Notes: a model not told the origin generated them from the letters alone. 64,000 bases of DNA from Candidatus Aalborgicola lynettensis (GCA_016719405.1 JADJZE010000009.1:1-64000); one strand, 5' to 3'. Shown: positions 16,477 to 27,247, counted from the first letter of the stretch. Made by a program: numbers and translations.

Positions 16477-18792
16477 CTACTGGCGCGTCAACCCCAAAAA
16501 CAGCCGGGTCAGCCGCTCGGGCAATTGCTCCACCCGGTCCACCACGGTAGCGTGGGTGCCGAAGATGTCGTGCACATAGGCATCGGCCTGTGGATCGAGG
16601 CTGATGCAGTGGCTGTGTAGGCCCTTATGCGCCAGTTCCTGCACGGCTTGCCGGCTGTCCAGCACCAGAGCCCGTTCATCGGCCACGTCCACATCGGAGG
16701 GGCGGCCATCGGTCAGCACCAGCAGCAGCTTTTTTTCGGCCGTTTGGGCGCCCAGGTAGTGGGCGGCATGGCGCATGGCCGCACCCATGCGTGTGGAGTA
16801 GCGCGCCTGCAGGGCGGCCAGCCGGGCTTTGGGCGCTTCGCCCCAGGGCTCGCCAAAACCCTTGATGTGCTGGTAGCGCACATCGTGCCGGGTATTGGAA
16901 TGAAACCCGGCCAGCGCAAAAGGGTCACCCAGGCGGTTGATGGCCCAGGCCAGCAGGGCCACGGCTTGCTGGCTCAGGGCCAGGCGGGTCTGGCCTGCGC
17001 CCGGTACCTCGTCGTTGAGTGACTGTGACAAGTCCAGCAACACCATGACGGCAATGCTGCGGCCATCGCTGCGGTGGCTCATCAGAATGCGCGGGTCGGG
17101 CTGCGCCCCGGCGCGCCAGTCAATCAGAGAGCGCAGGGCCACATCCAGATCCAGCTCGCTGCCTTCTTCCTGGTAGCGAATGCGCACGCGGTTGTGGGGC
17201 TTGAGCAGGTCCAGCAGTTTTTCCAACTGGCGCGCCAGAGTGGCGTGCTGGGCCAGCAAGGTGTCGATGTGGCGGGCGTCGCCACTGGGGTGCAGGGCCT
17301 CATACACGCTGACCCAGTCGGGGCGGTAGCTTTGGCTGGCGGCGTCCCATTCGGGGTAGTGGCGCGGCGGCAGGCCTTGCCGCTCCGGGGCTTGCGCGGG
17401 GCGGGGCTGGCTGAAGCTGTCTTCCTCGTCACCGGCCTCGATAAAGGTCCATAAATGGCGGTTGTCGTCGCGGTAGCTGACCACCGTGTTCTCAAAAAAC
17501 ACGCGGGCCTGCTGGTCGCTCTGTGTGCGGGTGCGGGCGCCGTGTTGCAAGGCCAGGGTTTGCATGGCCTGGGTGCTGGATTCGCTGCCGTCCAGCAGCG
17601 CATGAAAGGCCGCCACACAGCTGTTGAGGTCAGCGTCCAGATAGCCATGCGCAGGGTCCAGCAGGGCGCGCGACAGCATGGCCAGGCGGTGGCGCAGGCA
17701 ACTGGCCTGGGCCGGGTCGCAGGCCCCTTCCACCGGGCGGGGGTGCAGGGCCAGCAGCAGCGGGCGCAGGCCGGGGTAGCGGCGCAGCAGCAGGTGGTCG
17801 ATTCGGGCGTCTTCCAGGCACTCCACCGTCATGCGCTGCAGCGGGCTCAGGTTGTCGGCCACCAGGGTCTGGCTCCAACGGCGGTGGGCGGCGATGTGGG
17901 CCAATGCCACGCGGTAGCGGTCCAATCCGCTCACCGGGGGCAGGCCGGTTGTGGGTTCGCAAAAGTCGTCGACCACATCGGGCAGGCAGATGCTGCCCTT
18001 TCCGCTGTCGTTGGCATCACCGAACTGGTGGGTGCTCCAGGGTGTGGCGTTGCTACCGTCCGCCCGCTCATTGCCGTCTTGCATGCCGGTGGCAAAGGCC
18101 TGCAGAGGCGCGCTGGTATTCCATAGCGCACGCAGGGTCAGGCTGAGCTGGTTTTCGATATCGGCAAACAGCGTGCCGTGGCGTTCGCGTTGCAGCACGG
18201 CCAGGCTGTCGGGCAGCTTCAGACCAAAGTAGGCGCGCTGGTTGTCGGGATGGTGCTGGTAGTGGCGCGCACCGTAATCGGCCCAGCGGGCAAAGCCTGC
18301 AACCGACAGCACGCCCAGCAGGCGGGGTGCGTGCTCCAGCAGCACCGGCAGCCCTGGGCTGGCGAAGGTGGTGTGGTGGCCGTGAATGGAGACCGAGGTG
18401 CGCGCCATCACATCGCGTACCACGCTCAAATAGTGGCGCAGCGGGTCGGGGCCTTGCAGGCGCCGTGCCACGGCGGCCAGCGTGTTCAGCAAGGGGGCCA
18501 TGGCGGCGCTGTTGGGCGACTTTTGCATGGCATTTAACAGGGCATCCACGTCAGCCAGCGCGTCTTCACCCACGCAGCGGGCGATTTGCGGCCACTCTTG
18601 CAGCAGCGCCAGCACGGGCTCCGGCCCACGGCCCATCTTGCCCAGGGCGCGGGCGCTGTGCAGGTAGGCGTCGATACCGGTGGGGCTGAGGTGCTGGGTT
18701 GCCTCCCGCATGCAGTCGGAAAATACTGCTTGCACCGCAGGGAAGTTACACGCCAGTTGGGTGCGCCAGGCTTCCATTTGTGCATCGTGCAT
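16477..18792 (-). CDS. cbbO: CbbO, von Willebrand factor A protein of the RuBisCO activase
   Basis: The 771-residue protein has a large helical N-terminal region and a C-terminal von Willebrand A domain with an intact metal-ion-dependent adhesion site: DLSQS (about 585-589) and, later, TDGRPSD (about 695). CbbO is the adaptor that docks the CbbQ AAA+ ring on RuBisCO so that inhibitory sugar phosphates are pulled off the active site. Its gene follows cbbQ by 42 bp on the same strand, downstream of cbbM, as usual for form II clusters. The homologous NorD of denitrifiers is the main alternative, but the cbb context decides. Its client here, CbbM, appears broken. Confidence 0.85.
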   Translation of the reverse strand: MHDAQMEAWRTQLACNFPAVQAVFSDCMREATQHLSPTGIDAYLHSARALGKMGRGPEPVLALLQEWPQIARCVGEDALADVDALLNAMQKSPNSAAMAPLLNTLAAVARRLQGPDPLRHYLSVVRDVMARTSVSIHGHHTTFASPGLPVLLEHAPRLLGVLSVAGFARWADYGARHYQHHPDNQRAYFGLKLPDSLAVLQRERHGTLFADIENQLSLTLRALWNTSAPLQAFATGMQDGNERADGSNATPWSTHQFGDANDSGKGSICLPDVVDDFCEPTTGLPPVSGLDRYRVALAHIAAHRRWSQTLVADNLSPLQRMTVECLEDARIDHLLLRRYPGLRPLLLALHPRPVEGACDPAQASCLRHRLAMLSRALLDPAHGYLDADLNSCVAAFHALLDGSESSTQAMQTLALQHGARTRTQSDQQARVFFENTVVSYRDDNRHLWTFIEAGDEEDSFSQPRPAQAPERQGLPPRHYPEWDAASQSYRPDWVSVYEALHPSGDARHIDTLLAQHATLARQLEKLLDLLKPHNRVRIRYQEEGSELDLDVALRSLIDWRAGAQPDPRILMSHRSDGRSIAVMVLLDLSQSLNDEVPGAGQTRLALSQQAVALLAWAINRLGDPFALAGFHSNTRHDVRYQHIKGFGEPWGEAPKARLAALQARYSTRMGAAMRHAAHYLGAQTAEKKLLLVLTDGRPSDVDVADERALVLDSRQAVQELAHKGLHSHCISLDPQADAYVHDIFGTHATVVDRVEQLPERLTRLFLGLTRQ

Positions 18793-18834
18793 GGTGCAAA
18801 CCTGGGGTGCGGGGGGTGGGCAGCAGCAGGACGC

Positions 18835-19611
18835 TCAGGCCAGTACGGCGGTAATGGTGTGTTCCAGCGTCTGACGAATGTCGGCGTCGTCGGTGATGGG
18901 GCACACCAGCGCCATGCGGCAGGCGTCTACAGGGGCCACGCCCTGGCGCATCAGCAGTGCGGCATACACCAGCAGCCGGGTGGAGATGCCTTCCGTCAAA
19001 CCATGGCCTTTGAGCTGGCGGGCGGCCTGCGCAATGCGCACCAGTTGCGCGGCCCGGCTCAGGTCCAGCCCAGTCTCGGTGCAGACGATCTGTGCTTCCA
19101 GTTCCGCCGTGGGGTAGTCAAACTCAAACGCCGCAAAACGCTGCTTGGTCGAGGGCTTGAGGTCTTTGAGCAGGCTTTGGTAGCCCGGGTTGTAGGAGAT
19201 GACCAGCTGAAAGTCGGGGTGGGCGTACACCGTTTCGCCCTTTTTGTCCAGCGGCAACTGGCGGCGGTGGTCGGTCAGCGGGTGGATCACCACCGTGGTG
19301 TCCTGACGGGCTTCGACGATTTCGTCCAGATAACAAATGGCGCCGGTGCGCGCAGCCACAGTCAGCGGCCCGTCCTGCCAGCGCGTTCCACCGGCGTCGA
19401 GCAGGTAGCGCCCCACCAGGTCGCTGGCGGTCATATCCTCGTTGCAGGCCACTGTGATCAGGGGCCGACCCAGCCGGTGCGCCATGTGCTCAATAAAGCG
19501 CGACTTGCCGCAGCCCGTTGGGCCTTTCACCATCACCGGCAAGCGGGCGGCGTAGGCGGCCTCGAACAGCGCGACTTCGTTGCCTTGTGGCTGATAGAAG
19601 GGAATGGTCAT
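18835..19611 (-). CDS. cbbQ: CbbQ, MoxR-type AAA+ RuBisCO activase
   Basis: Starting at ATG 19611, the 258-residue protein is a compact AAA+ ATPase. Walker A GPTGCGKS is at 30-37 and Walker B is ICYLDEI; sensor and arginine-finger regions follow (LVISYNPGYQ, STKQRFAAF). It forms hexamers that, with CbbO, remodel inhibited RuBisCO using ATP. NorQ of nitric oxide reductase clusters is the closest alternative; the position between cbbM and cbbO supports CbbQ. The upstream 200 bp carry a dispersed repeat and a large hairpin, which could separate cbbQO expression from cbbM. Confidence 0.88.
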   Translation of the reverse strand: MTIPFYQPQGNEVALFEAAYAARLPVMVKGPTGCGKSRFIEHMAHRLGRPLITVACNEDMTASDLVGRYLLDAGGTRWQDGPLTVAARTGAICYLDEIVEARQDTTVVIHPLTDHRRQLPLDKKGETVYAHPDFQLVISYNPGYQSLLKDLKPSTKQRFAAFEFDYPTAELEAQIVCTETGLDLSRAAQLVRIAQAARQLKGHGLTEGISTRLLVYAALLMRQGVAPVDACRMALVCPITDDADIRQTLEHTITAVLA

Positions 19612-19618
19612 GTGTCTA

Positions 19619-19662
19619 AATGCTACAAATTTGATAGCTGCTTGCGCACGCCCCACCTGCGG
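19619..19662 (+). repeat. Dispersed ~55-bp repeat, copy C (partial)
   Basis: TGCTACAAATTTGATAGCTG followed by CTTGCGCACG is the AT-rich half of the repeat in the opposite orientation to copies A and B. The second half is degenerate. It begins 8 bp before the cbbQ start codon, within the cbbQ leader region. Confidence 0.6.
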
Positions 19663-19711
19663 AAACGATGTTTTTCAGTGATAAACCAGTCAATCGGACA
19701 GTGCAATGCGA

Positions 19712-19805
19712 GGAGGCTGGGTGGCAAGGCGTTTTGCGCAGGTTAAGGAGGAGCCCGCAACGCGGGCGGGGGACACGGAGCAAAACGCCTTGCCGCCCAG
19801 CCTCC
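19712..19805. repeat. Large nested hairpin between cbbM and cbbQ
   Basis: Bases 19712-19737 and 19780-19805 are inverted copies with 25 of 26 matches (the exception is a G-T pair). Inside the loop, GCCCGC-AAC-GCGGGC (19753-19767) forms a second perfect 6-bp stem. A 15-bp stretch with CCAGCCTCCGGGTTA is directly repeated at the right edge. There is no T-run, so it is not a simple rho-independent terminator. It could be an mRNA stabiliser between cbbM and cbbQO or a small inverted-repeat element. Confidence 0.7.
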
Positions 19806-19829
19806 GGGTTAACCAGCCTCCGGGTTAGA

Positions 19830-21021
19830 TTAGCGGTGGTTGCCAATCTTGTCGCGCCAGCCCGGGAACAGCGCGTCGGCGTCGCCCGGGAAGGAGGCGA
19901 AGGCGCGCGCAAACTCACGGTGTTCCTTCGCCCACTCGATCGGGTCGGCGCCGGCCTTCCAGCACTCGTAGGCCTGGCGCAGGCTGGTGGCACCGGCAGC
20001 GGGGCTGTCGATGTGGCCATCAGGCGCCGCCGCCCGAGGTGTTGATCACGTTGCCGTGGCCCAGATTGGCAAAAAAGCCCGGCAGGCGCAGCGCATTCAT
20101 GCCGCCGGAGATGATCGGTGTGGTGGGCTTCATGCCATACCACTCCTGGTGGTAGGCCGGGCCGGTGTAGCTGTCGCGCTCGATGATGTAGGCAATGGCG
20201 CGGTCGTCGTGCGCACCTTCCATCTTGCCGTAGCCCATGGTGCCGACGTGGATGCCCGATGCCCCTTGCAAGCGGCTCATCTTGGCCAGCACATAGGCGT
20301 CGTAGCCGCGTTTGGAGCTGGGGCTGGTGACCGCACCGTGGCCAGCGCGGTGGTAGTGCAGGTACTGGTTGGGGAAGCAGCGCCGTGCGGTGGTGATCAT
20401 GCCGGGGCCGCCCACATAGCCGTCCACCAAAAATGCCACCTTGTCAGCGTCCGGGCCAAAAGCGCGCAGGATAAATTCGCCACGGGCCAGCATTTCGTAA
20501 TGGTCGTCGGCGGTGATGTTGGCCGAGAACAGCTTGGCTTGACCAGTCTCATCCATGGCGCGGCGCATGGCGTCCACCACCAGTGGAATGGTTTTGGCCA
20601 TGGGGGCGAAGGTCTGGTTGCCTTGCGGCTCGTCGTTTTTGATGAAATCGCCGCCCAGCCAGAACTGGTAGGCCGCCTGCGCAAACGGTTCGGGGCGCAG
20701 GCCCAGCTTGGGCTTGATGATGGTGCCGGCAATGTAGCCACCGTCTTTGACCGGGCGGCCCAGAATGCGCCACATATCGGAAATGTCTTTGGCCGGGCCA
20801 TCAAACAGCTGAATAGCGCGCGGTGGCATGTAAAAGTCGTAAATCTTGGCGTGTGCAATGTCGCCCATGCCCTGGTTGTTGCCAATCACCAGCGTCAGGA
20901 AGGACACAATCATCATGCGTCCATCGGTGATGTTGCGGTCAAACAGGTCCAGCGGGTAGGCAATGCGCATGTCCTCCGTGGCCTCGTCAATCTGGTACAC
21001 CAGCGCATCCACACCGCGGGT
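19830..21021 (-). pseudogene. cbbM: Form II RuBisCO (cbbM), 5'-truncated and frameshifted
   Basis: Homology to form II RuBisCO begins abruptly at RGVDALVYQIDEATEDMRIA (near 21018), so about 64 N-terminal residues are missing, including the catalytic AAESSTGT segment. The frame runs open to an in-frame ATG-less promoter region, and no start with a ribosome site fits. The barrel is well preserved: IIKPKLGL, GGDFIKNDEP (carbamylated Lys), HYHRAGHGA and GTMGYGKMEG (loop 6). After NTSGGGA a TGA (20020-20022) interrupts; removing one base at 20021 restores AYGHIDSPAAGATSLRQAYE and a normal end (...FPGWRDKIGNHR) at 19830. As written, the gene cannot make active enzyme. A second RuBisCO elsewhere, or an assembly fault, must be considered. 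Confidence 0.85.
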
Positions 21022-21088
21022 GTGCTGCCGTACGGACCGATGGGGCCGTTGCGTGCAGCGATGGGCGTGACTATACGATGCTAAAGTT

Positions 21089-21135
21089 ATAAGTAAAATC
21101 ACTTTTTACGATTAAATAAATCAGGTTTTACTTAT
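21089..21135 (-). promoter_or_regulatory. cbbM promoter/operator with 10-bp inverted repeat
   Basis: ATAAGTAAAA (21089-21098) and TTTTACTTAT (21126-21135) are perfect inverted repeats in a very AT-rich 60 bp upstream of cbbM, just after the cbbR stop. LysR-type CbbR binds AT-rich dyads with T-N11-A halves, so this is probably its cbbM operator. The cbbM leader and start codon that should follow within ~100 bp are missing. Confidence 0.5.
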
Positions 21136-21150
21136 TTAACCGCAGTGTTC

Positions 21151-22062
21151 TCAGGCCCAGGCGTCGATCAGGGGGCCGCCTTGTTCGATCAGGAATGCCT
21201 TGAACGCCTGCGCCGCCGGGGCCAGGCGTTTGTGGTGCAGGTGGGTGATGTACCAGTTGCCCACCATGGGCATACCGGCCACGTCCAACAGGGCCATGTG
21301 GCCGCTGGCCAGTTCGTGGCGCACCGTGCGCAGCGACAAAAAGCTCAGGCCCATACCGGCCATGACGGCCTGCTTGATGGTCTCGTTGCTGGGCATTTCC
21401 ATGACCACTTTCATCTCCACCTCGTTCTGCGCAAACAGGCGCTGCATGGCGGCGCGTGTGCCAGAGCCCTGTTCGCGCACCACAAAACCGTATTCGCCCA
21501 GCGTGCTGAAGGCCAGGTGCTTGCGCCGCGAGAGTGCGTGGTCGGGGGCACCCAGAATGGCCATGGGGTTGGTGGCAAAGGCCACGGCGTCGCACTCCAG
21601 GGTTTTGGGCGCGCGGCCCATGATCACCAGGTCGGCCTCGTTGCGCGACAACATGCCCAGAATGTTCTCCCGGTTGTCAATGCGCAGGGTAATGTCCACG
21701 CCCGGGTACAGCTTGCCAAACTGCACCAGCAGCATGGGTACAAAGTACTTGGCCGTGCTGACCACGGCCAGGTTGATGTGGCCCTTGCGCAGGCCCACAT
21801 GTTCGGCCATTACCGCTTCCAGGTCTTTGAGCTGGCCCATGGCGGCAATGGCGTGGGTCAAAAAATCTTCGCCCGCGCGGGTGAGCTGGATATTGCGCCC
21901 CGCCGACTCCACCAGCGCAATGCCAAAGGCGTCTTCGAGTTGGCGCAACTGCATGGAGACGGCGGGTTGGGACACGAACAGGCGCCCGGCGGCTTTGGAC
22001 ACCGAACGTTCACGGGCCACCTCGATAAAGGTCTGGATCTGCTTGAAGGTATAGTTGCGCAT
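21151..22062 (-). CDS. cbbR: CbbR, LysR-type regulator of CO2 fixation
   Basis: The 303-residue protein has an N-terminal winged helix-turn-helix (residues about 4-62; AAGRLFVSQPAVSMQLRQLE) and a periplasmic-binding-like effector domain. It is the standard activator of cbb operons and responds to metabolites such as RuBP or NADPH. It lies between cbbM, which runs the same way, and the cbbY-fbp-prk-tkt-gph genes, which run the opposite way, so it can control both. The start ATG at 22062 gives MRNYTFKQIQTF, typical of CbbR. AT-rich dyads on both sides of the gene fit its binding preference. Confidence 0.88.
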   Translation of the reverse strand: MRNYTFKQIQTFIEVARERSVSKAAGRLFVSQPAVSMQLRQLEDAFGIALVESAGRNIQLTRAGEDFLTHAIAAMGQLKDLEAVMAEHVGLRKGHINLAVVSTAKYFVPMLLVQFGKLYPGVDITLRIDNRENILGMLSRNEADLVIMGRAPKTLECDAVAFATNPMAILGAPDHALSRRKHLAFSTLGEYGFVVREQGSGTRAAMQRLFAQNEVEMKVVMEMPSNETIKQAVMAGMGLSFLSLRTVRHELASGHMALLDVAGMPMVGNWYITHLHHKRLAPAAQAFKAFLIEQGGPLIDAWA

Positions 22063-22210
22063 GGCAGTGTAGGTATCAGTAAAAGCTGATGGTTATTATA
22101 GTAATCATGATTTGAGTTTATGTATACTGGCGGATAGAGTAGGCCAGTCCGATTCCTGCAGTGGATCGCGCGCGCTGCTTTTTCTCTCCACCACGCACAA
22201 GGAAAACACC
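22063..22210. promoter_or_regulatory. cbbR/cbbY divergent promoter region
   Basis: The 148 bp between the divergent cbbR and cbbY starts contain ATCAG-N6-CTGAT (22075-22090) and, directly after, an AT-rich stretch with ATTATAGTAAT and TTATGTATACT. This is the classical place for a CbbR operator with divergent promoters. An AAGGA ribosome site precedes the cbbY ATG. Exact -10/-35 elements are not assigned. Confidence 0.5.
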
Positions 22211-22933
22211 ATGCTGAACGCCCTGATTTTTGATGTGGACGGCACCCTGGCCGACACCGAAAGCGCCCACCGTGCGGCGTTCAACCACGCTTTTGCCGAA
22301 GTAGGGCGCGACTGGGTGTGGGACGAGGCCACCTACACCAAACTGCTGGAGGTGTCGGGCGGCAAAGAGCGCATCCTGCACTACTGGAAGCAGGTGCAGC
22401 CCAATCTGAAAGACATTGACGGCGCGGGTGTGCGCGACACCGTGGAGCACATGCATGCACTCAAAACCGCCGCCTACGAGCGTGCGGTGCAAGAGGGTGC
22501 GGTGCAACTGCGCCCCGGTGTGCTGGCGCTGATCGAAGCCGCCCACCGCGAGGGTTTGAAGATGGCCATTGCCACCACCACTTCGCCGGTCAACATTGCG
22601 GCCCTGTTGCGCGCCGCCCTGGGTGCCCAGTGGGCGCAGACGTTTGACGTGATCGAAGACGCGTCCACCGCCCCCATCAAAAAACCCCATCCCCAGGTGT
22701 ATTTGCAGACCTTGAAGCGCCTGCAGTTGCCCGCTGGTGAATGCCTGGCGTTTGAAGACTCGGGCAACGGCCTCAAAGCCGCGCTGAAGGCGGGGCTGGC
22801 CACCATCATCACCCCCAACCACTTCACCGCCGACCACGACTTTACCGGCGCGCTGCGTGTGGTGCCCAGCCTGGCCAACACCACGGTGGCCGACCTGCGC
22901 ACCTGGCACGCCGAAGTGCTGGCCACCCACTGA
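22211..22933 (+). CDS. cbbY: CbbY, HAD-family sugar-phosphate phosphatase
   Basis: The 240-residue protein is a HAD hydrolase of subfamily IA with motif I DVDGTLADTE at residues 8-17 (nucleophile first Asp), motif II TTTSPVN, a lysine in PIKKPHPQVY and motif IV FEDSGNG. CbbY proteins dephosphorylate xylulose-1,5-bisphosphate, an inhibitory by-product of RuBisCO, giving xylulose 5-phosphate. It opens the rightward cbb operon 41 bp before fbp, with AAGGA upstream. That role fits the CbbQ/CbbO activase also encoded here. Confidence 0.85.
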   Translation: MLNALIFDVDGTLADTESAHRAAFNHAFAEVGRDWVWDEATYTKLLEVSGGKERILHYWKQVQPNLKDIDGAGVRDTVEHMHALKTAAYERAVQEGAVQLRPGVLALIEAAHREGLKMAIATTTSPVNIAALLRAALGAQWAQTFDVIEDASTAPIKKPHPQVYLQTLKRLQLPAGECLAFEDSGNGLKAALKAGLATIITPNHFTADHDFTGALRVVPSLANTTVADLRTWHAEVLATH

Positions 22934-22974
22934 TACCGCGCAGATTTTTGAACCTTACCGACTGAGAGACTGTC

Positions 22975-24069
22975 ATGCCCCTGTCCAAACGCTTCACCCT
23001 GACGCAGTACCTCATTGAGGAGCGGCGGCGTTACCCCGGCGCCAGCGGCGATTTCAACTCCCTGATTCTGGATGTGGCGCTGGCCTGCAAGGGCATTGCC
23101 AAGGCGGTGGCGTTTGGCGAGTTGGCCGGCATCATGGGCAACCACGAAACCGAGGAGGGTGGCTCCATCAACGTGCAGGGCGAAACGCAGAAGAAGCTCG
23201 ACGTGCTCTCCAACGATGTGTTCATCCACCGCACCGAGTGGGCGGGCAACCTGGCCGGCATGGCATCCGAAGAGATGGAGGCGCCGTACCAGATTCCCGC
23301 CCAGTACCCGCGTGGCAGTTACCTGATTGTGTTTGACCCGCTGGATGGCTCCAGCAACATCGACGTTAATGTGTCGGTGGGCAGCATCTTCTCGGTGCTG
23401 CGTGCGCCGCAAGACGTGATCGACACCGGGCGCGATGTGGTGGAAACCGATTTTTTCCAGCCCGGCGCCAAACAGGTGGCCGCCGGTTACGCCATTTACG
23501 GCCCCACCACCATGCTGGTGCTCAGCGTGGGCAATGGGGTGGTGGGCTTTACGCTGGACCCCAACCTGGGCGAATTCATGCTCACGCACCCGCACATCCA
23601 GGTACCGGCCGATACACACGAATTTGCCATCAATGCCTCCAACAGCCGTTTCTGGGAGGCACCCGTCAAGCGCTACGTGGACGAATGCCTGGCCGGCAAG
23701 ACCGGCCCGCGTGGCAAAGACTTCAACATGCGCTGGATCGCCAGCATGGTGGCCGAGGCACACCGCATTTTGATGCGCGGTGGCGTGTTTATGTACCCGC
23801 GCGACACCAAAGACCCCTCCAAGCCCGGGCGGCTGCGCCTGCTGTACGAGGCCAACCCGATTGGTTTCATCATGGAGCAGGCCGGTGGCCGGGCCAGCAC
23901 CGGCCGCGAAGCCATGCTGCAGGTGCAACCCACTTCGCTGCACCAGCGTATTGGCCTGATTTTTGGCTCCAAAAACGAGGTGGAGCGTATTGAGCGTTAC
24001 CACGCCGAGCCCGCACAGGTGGAGATCAGCAACCCCCTGTTTGGCAAGAGCAGTTTGTTTCGCGATTGA
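22975..24069 (+). CDS. fbp: Fructose-1,6-bisphosphatase class I
   Basis: The 364-residue product has the class I signature DPLDGSSNIDVNVSVGSIF (Asp and Glu metal ligands, from about residue 121), an upstream GEFxxxEE-like metal-binding region (NHETEEGG) and the C-terminal GGRASTGREAMLQ. It converts fructose 1,6-bisphosphate to fructose 6-phosphate; in cbb operons (cbbF) it also serves sedoheptulose bisphosphate in RuBP regeneration. It is second in the cbbY-fbp-prk-tkt-gph series. It may also be the cell's only gluconeogenic FBPase, which the window cannot tell. Confidence 0.92.
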   Translation: MPLSKRFTLTQYLIEERRRYPGASGDFNSLILDVALACKGIAKAVAFGELAGIMGNHETEEGGSINVQGETQKKLDVLSNDVFIHRTEWAGNLAGMASEEMEAPYQIPAQYPRGSYLIVFDPLDGSSNIDVNVSVGSIFSVLRAPQDVIDTGRDVVETDFFQPGAKQVAAGYAIYGPTTMLVLSVGNGVVGFTLDPNLGEFMLTHPHIQVPADTHEFAINASNSRFWEAPVKRYVDECLAGKTGPRGKDFNMRWIASMVAEAHRILMRGGVFMYPRDTKDPSKPGRLRLLYEANPIGFIMEQAGGRASTGREAMLQVQPTSLHQRIGLIFGSKNEVERIERYHAEPAQVEISNPLFGKSSLFRD

Positions 24070-24081
24070 TACGGATTAATT

Positions 24082-24136
24082 TGCTATTACGTTTATAGCT
24101 GCTTGCGCATGCCCTGCGGGCGCAAATGGCACTTTT
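24082..24136 (+). repeat. Dispersed ~55-bp repeat, copy D
   Basis: TTGCTATTACGTTTATAGCT, then GCTTGCGCATG and GCGGGCGCAAATGGCA, forms a nearly complete copy in the 118-bp gap between fbp and prk, directly upstream of a second inverted repeat. It is probably transcribed in the cbb message. Confidence 0.65.
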
Positions 24137-24145
24137 AATTAGTTG

Positions 24146-24169
24146 GGGACAGAGCTAAAGATCTGTCCC
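24146..24169. repeat. 8-bp inverted repeat before prk
   Basis: GGGACAGA (24146-24153) and TCTGTCCC (24162-24169) are perfect inverted repeats with an 8-base loop, 19 bp before the prk ATG. The TTGGGGACAGAG start recalls REP sequences associated with REP-associated tyrosine transposases. In the mRNA it would form a hairpin just upstream of the prk ribosome site. Confidence 0.6.
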
Positions 24170-24187
24170 ACAAATCGAAAAAATACC

Positions 24188-25066
24188 ATGTCTGAACGCC
24201 ATCCCATCATTGCCATCACCGGCTCCAGCGGTGCGGGCACCACCTCGGTCACCCAAACCTTCCAGAACATCTTCCGCCGCGAGGGGGTGGACGCCGCCAT
24301 CATCGAAGGCGACAGCATGCACCGCTTCGACCGCAAGGAGATGAAGCTCAAGCTGGCCGAGGCGGAGAAGCAAGGCAACAAGAACTTCAGCCACTTCGGG
24401 CCCGAGAACAACCTGTTCCCCGAGCTGGAGGCACTCTTCAGGGACTACGCCACCACCGGCAACGGCCAGCGCCGCAAGTACCTGCACGATGCCGAAGAGG
24501 CAGCGCCCTACAAACAAGAGCCCGGCACCTTTACCCCCTGGGAAAAATTGCCCGAGAACACCGATTTGATGTTCTACGAAGGCCTGCACGGCGCCGTGGT
24601 TACGCCCGAGATCAACATTGCCCAATACCCCGATTTGCTGGTGGGCGTGGTGCCCGTTATCAACCTGGAGTGGATTCAAAAACTGTACCGCGACAAGTCC
24701 AAACGCGGCTACAGCACCGAGGCGGTGACCGACACCATCCTGCGCCGCATGCCCGACTACGTGAACTACATCTGCCCGCAGTTCATGCACACCCACGTCA
24801 ACTTCCAGCGCGTGCCCATGGTGGACACCTCCAACCCCTTTACCGCACGCGACATTCCCAGCGCCGACGAGAGCATGGTGGTGATTCGTTTTGCCAAACC
24901 CAAGGGCATTGATTTTCAGTACCTGCTGAACATGATCAACGACAGCTTCATGAGCCGCGCCAACACCATCGTGGTGCCCGGCGGCAAGATGGAGCTGGCC
25001 ATGCAACTGATCTTCACCCCCTTCGTCTGGCGCATGATGGAACGCCGTAAAAGAGCTTTGGGGTAA
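24188..25066 (+). CDS. prkB: Phosphoribulokinase
   Basis: The 292-residue protein is the bacterial (class I) phosphoribulokinase, which makes ribulose 1,5-bisphosphate from ribulose 5-phosphate and ATP. The P-loop is GSSGAGTT (12-19). Further landmarks are the substrate loop IIEGDSMHRFDRKEMK, the catalytic segment MFYEGLHGA and the C-terminal FxxPGGKMELAMQ-like VVPGGKMELAMQLIF. Because RuBP has no other main use, the enzyme is meaningful only with a RuBisCO. It therefore implies a working RuBisCO somewhere in the genome, unless the pathway is decaying with cbbM. The 162 bp to tkt hold a C- and G-rich intergenic palindrome but no gene. Confidence 0.92.
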   Translation: MSERHPIIAITGSSGAGTTSVTQTFQNIFRREGVDAAIIEGDSMHRFDRKEMKLKLAEAEKQGNKNFSHFGPENNLFPELEALFRDYATTGNGQRRKYLHDAEEAAPYKQEPGTFTPWEKLPENTDLMFYEGLHGAVVTPEINIAQYPDLLVGVVPVINLEWIQKLYRDKSKRGYSTEAVTDTILRRMPDYVNYICPQFMHTHVNFQRVPMVDTSNPFTARDIPSADESMVVIRFAKPKGIDFQYLLNMINDSFMSRANTIVVPGGKMELAMQLIFTPFVWRMMERRKRALG

Positions 25067-25228
25067 TTGCACACCCCCTTCCAGAAGGACTTTGGCACAC
25101 CCCCGTCCAGGTTCACTGCGTGTAACCCGTTCCCCCCTTGCAGGGGGCAATGCCAGTGGCCCGGCGGAGCCGGTTCCACGGCATTCCTGATAGTAGACCC
25201 GCTTTTAACACTGATCTCGTAATCCACT

Positions 25229-27243
<2,015 letters not shown>

Positions 27244-27247
<4 letters not shown>

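Noticed and set aside
16477..19611. NorD/NorQ instead of CbbO/CbbQ
   Set aside because: The families are homologous, but no norCB genes are nearby and the pair follows cbbM.
22474..24003. 509-codon minus-strand open frame
   Set aside because: Antisense to cbbY and fbp, which are both certain.
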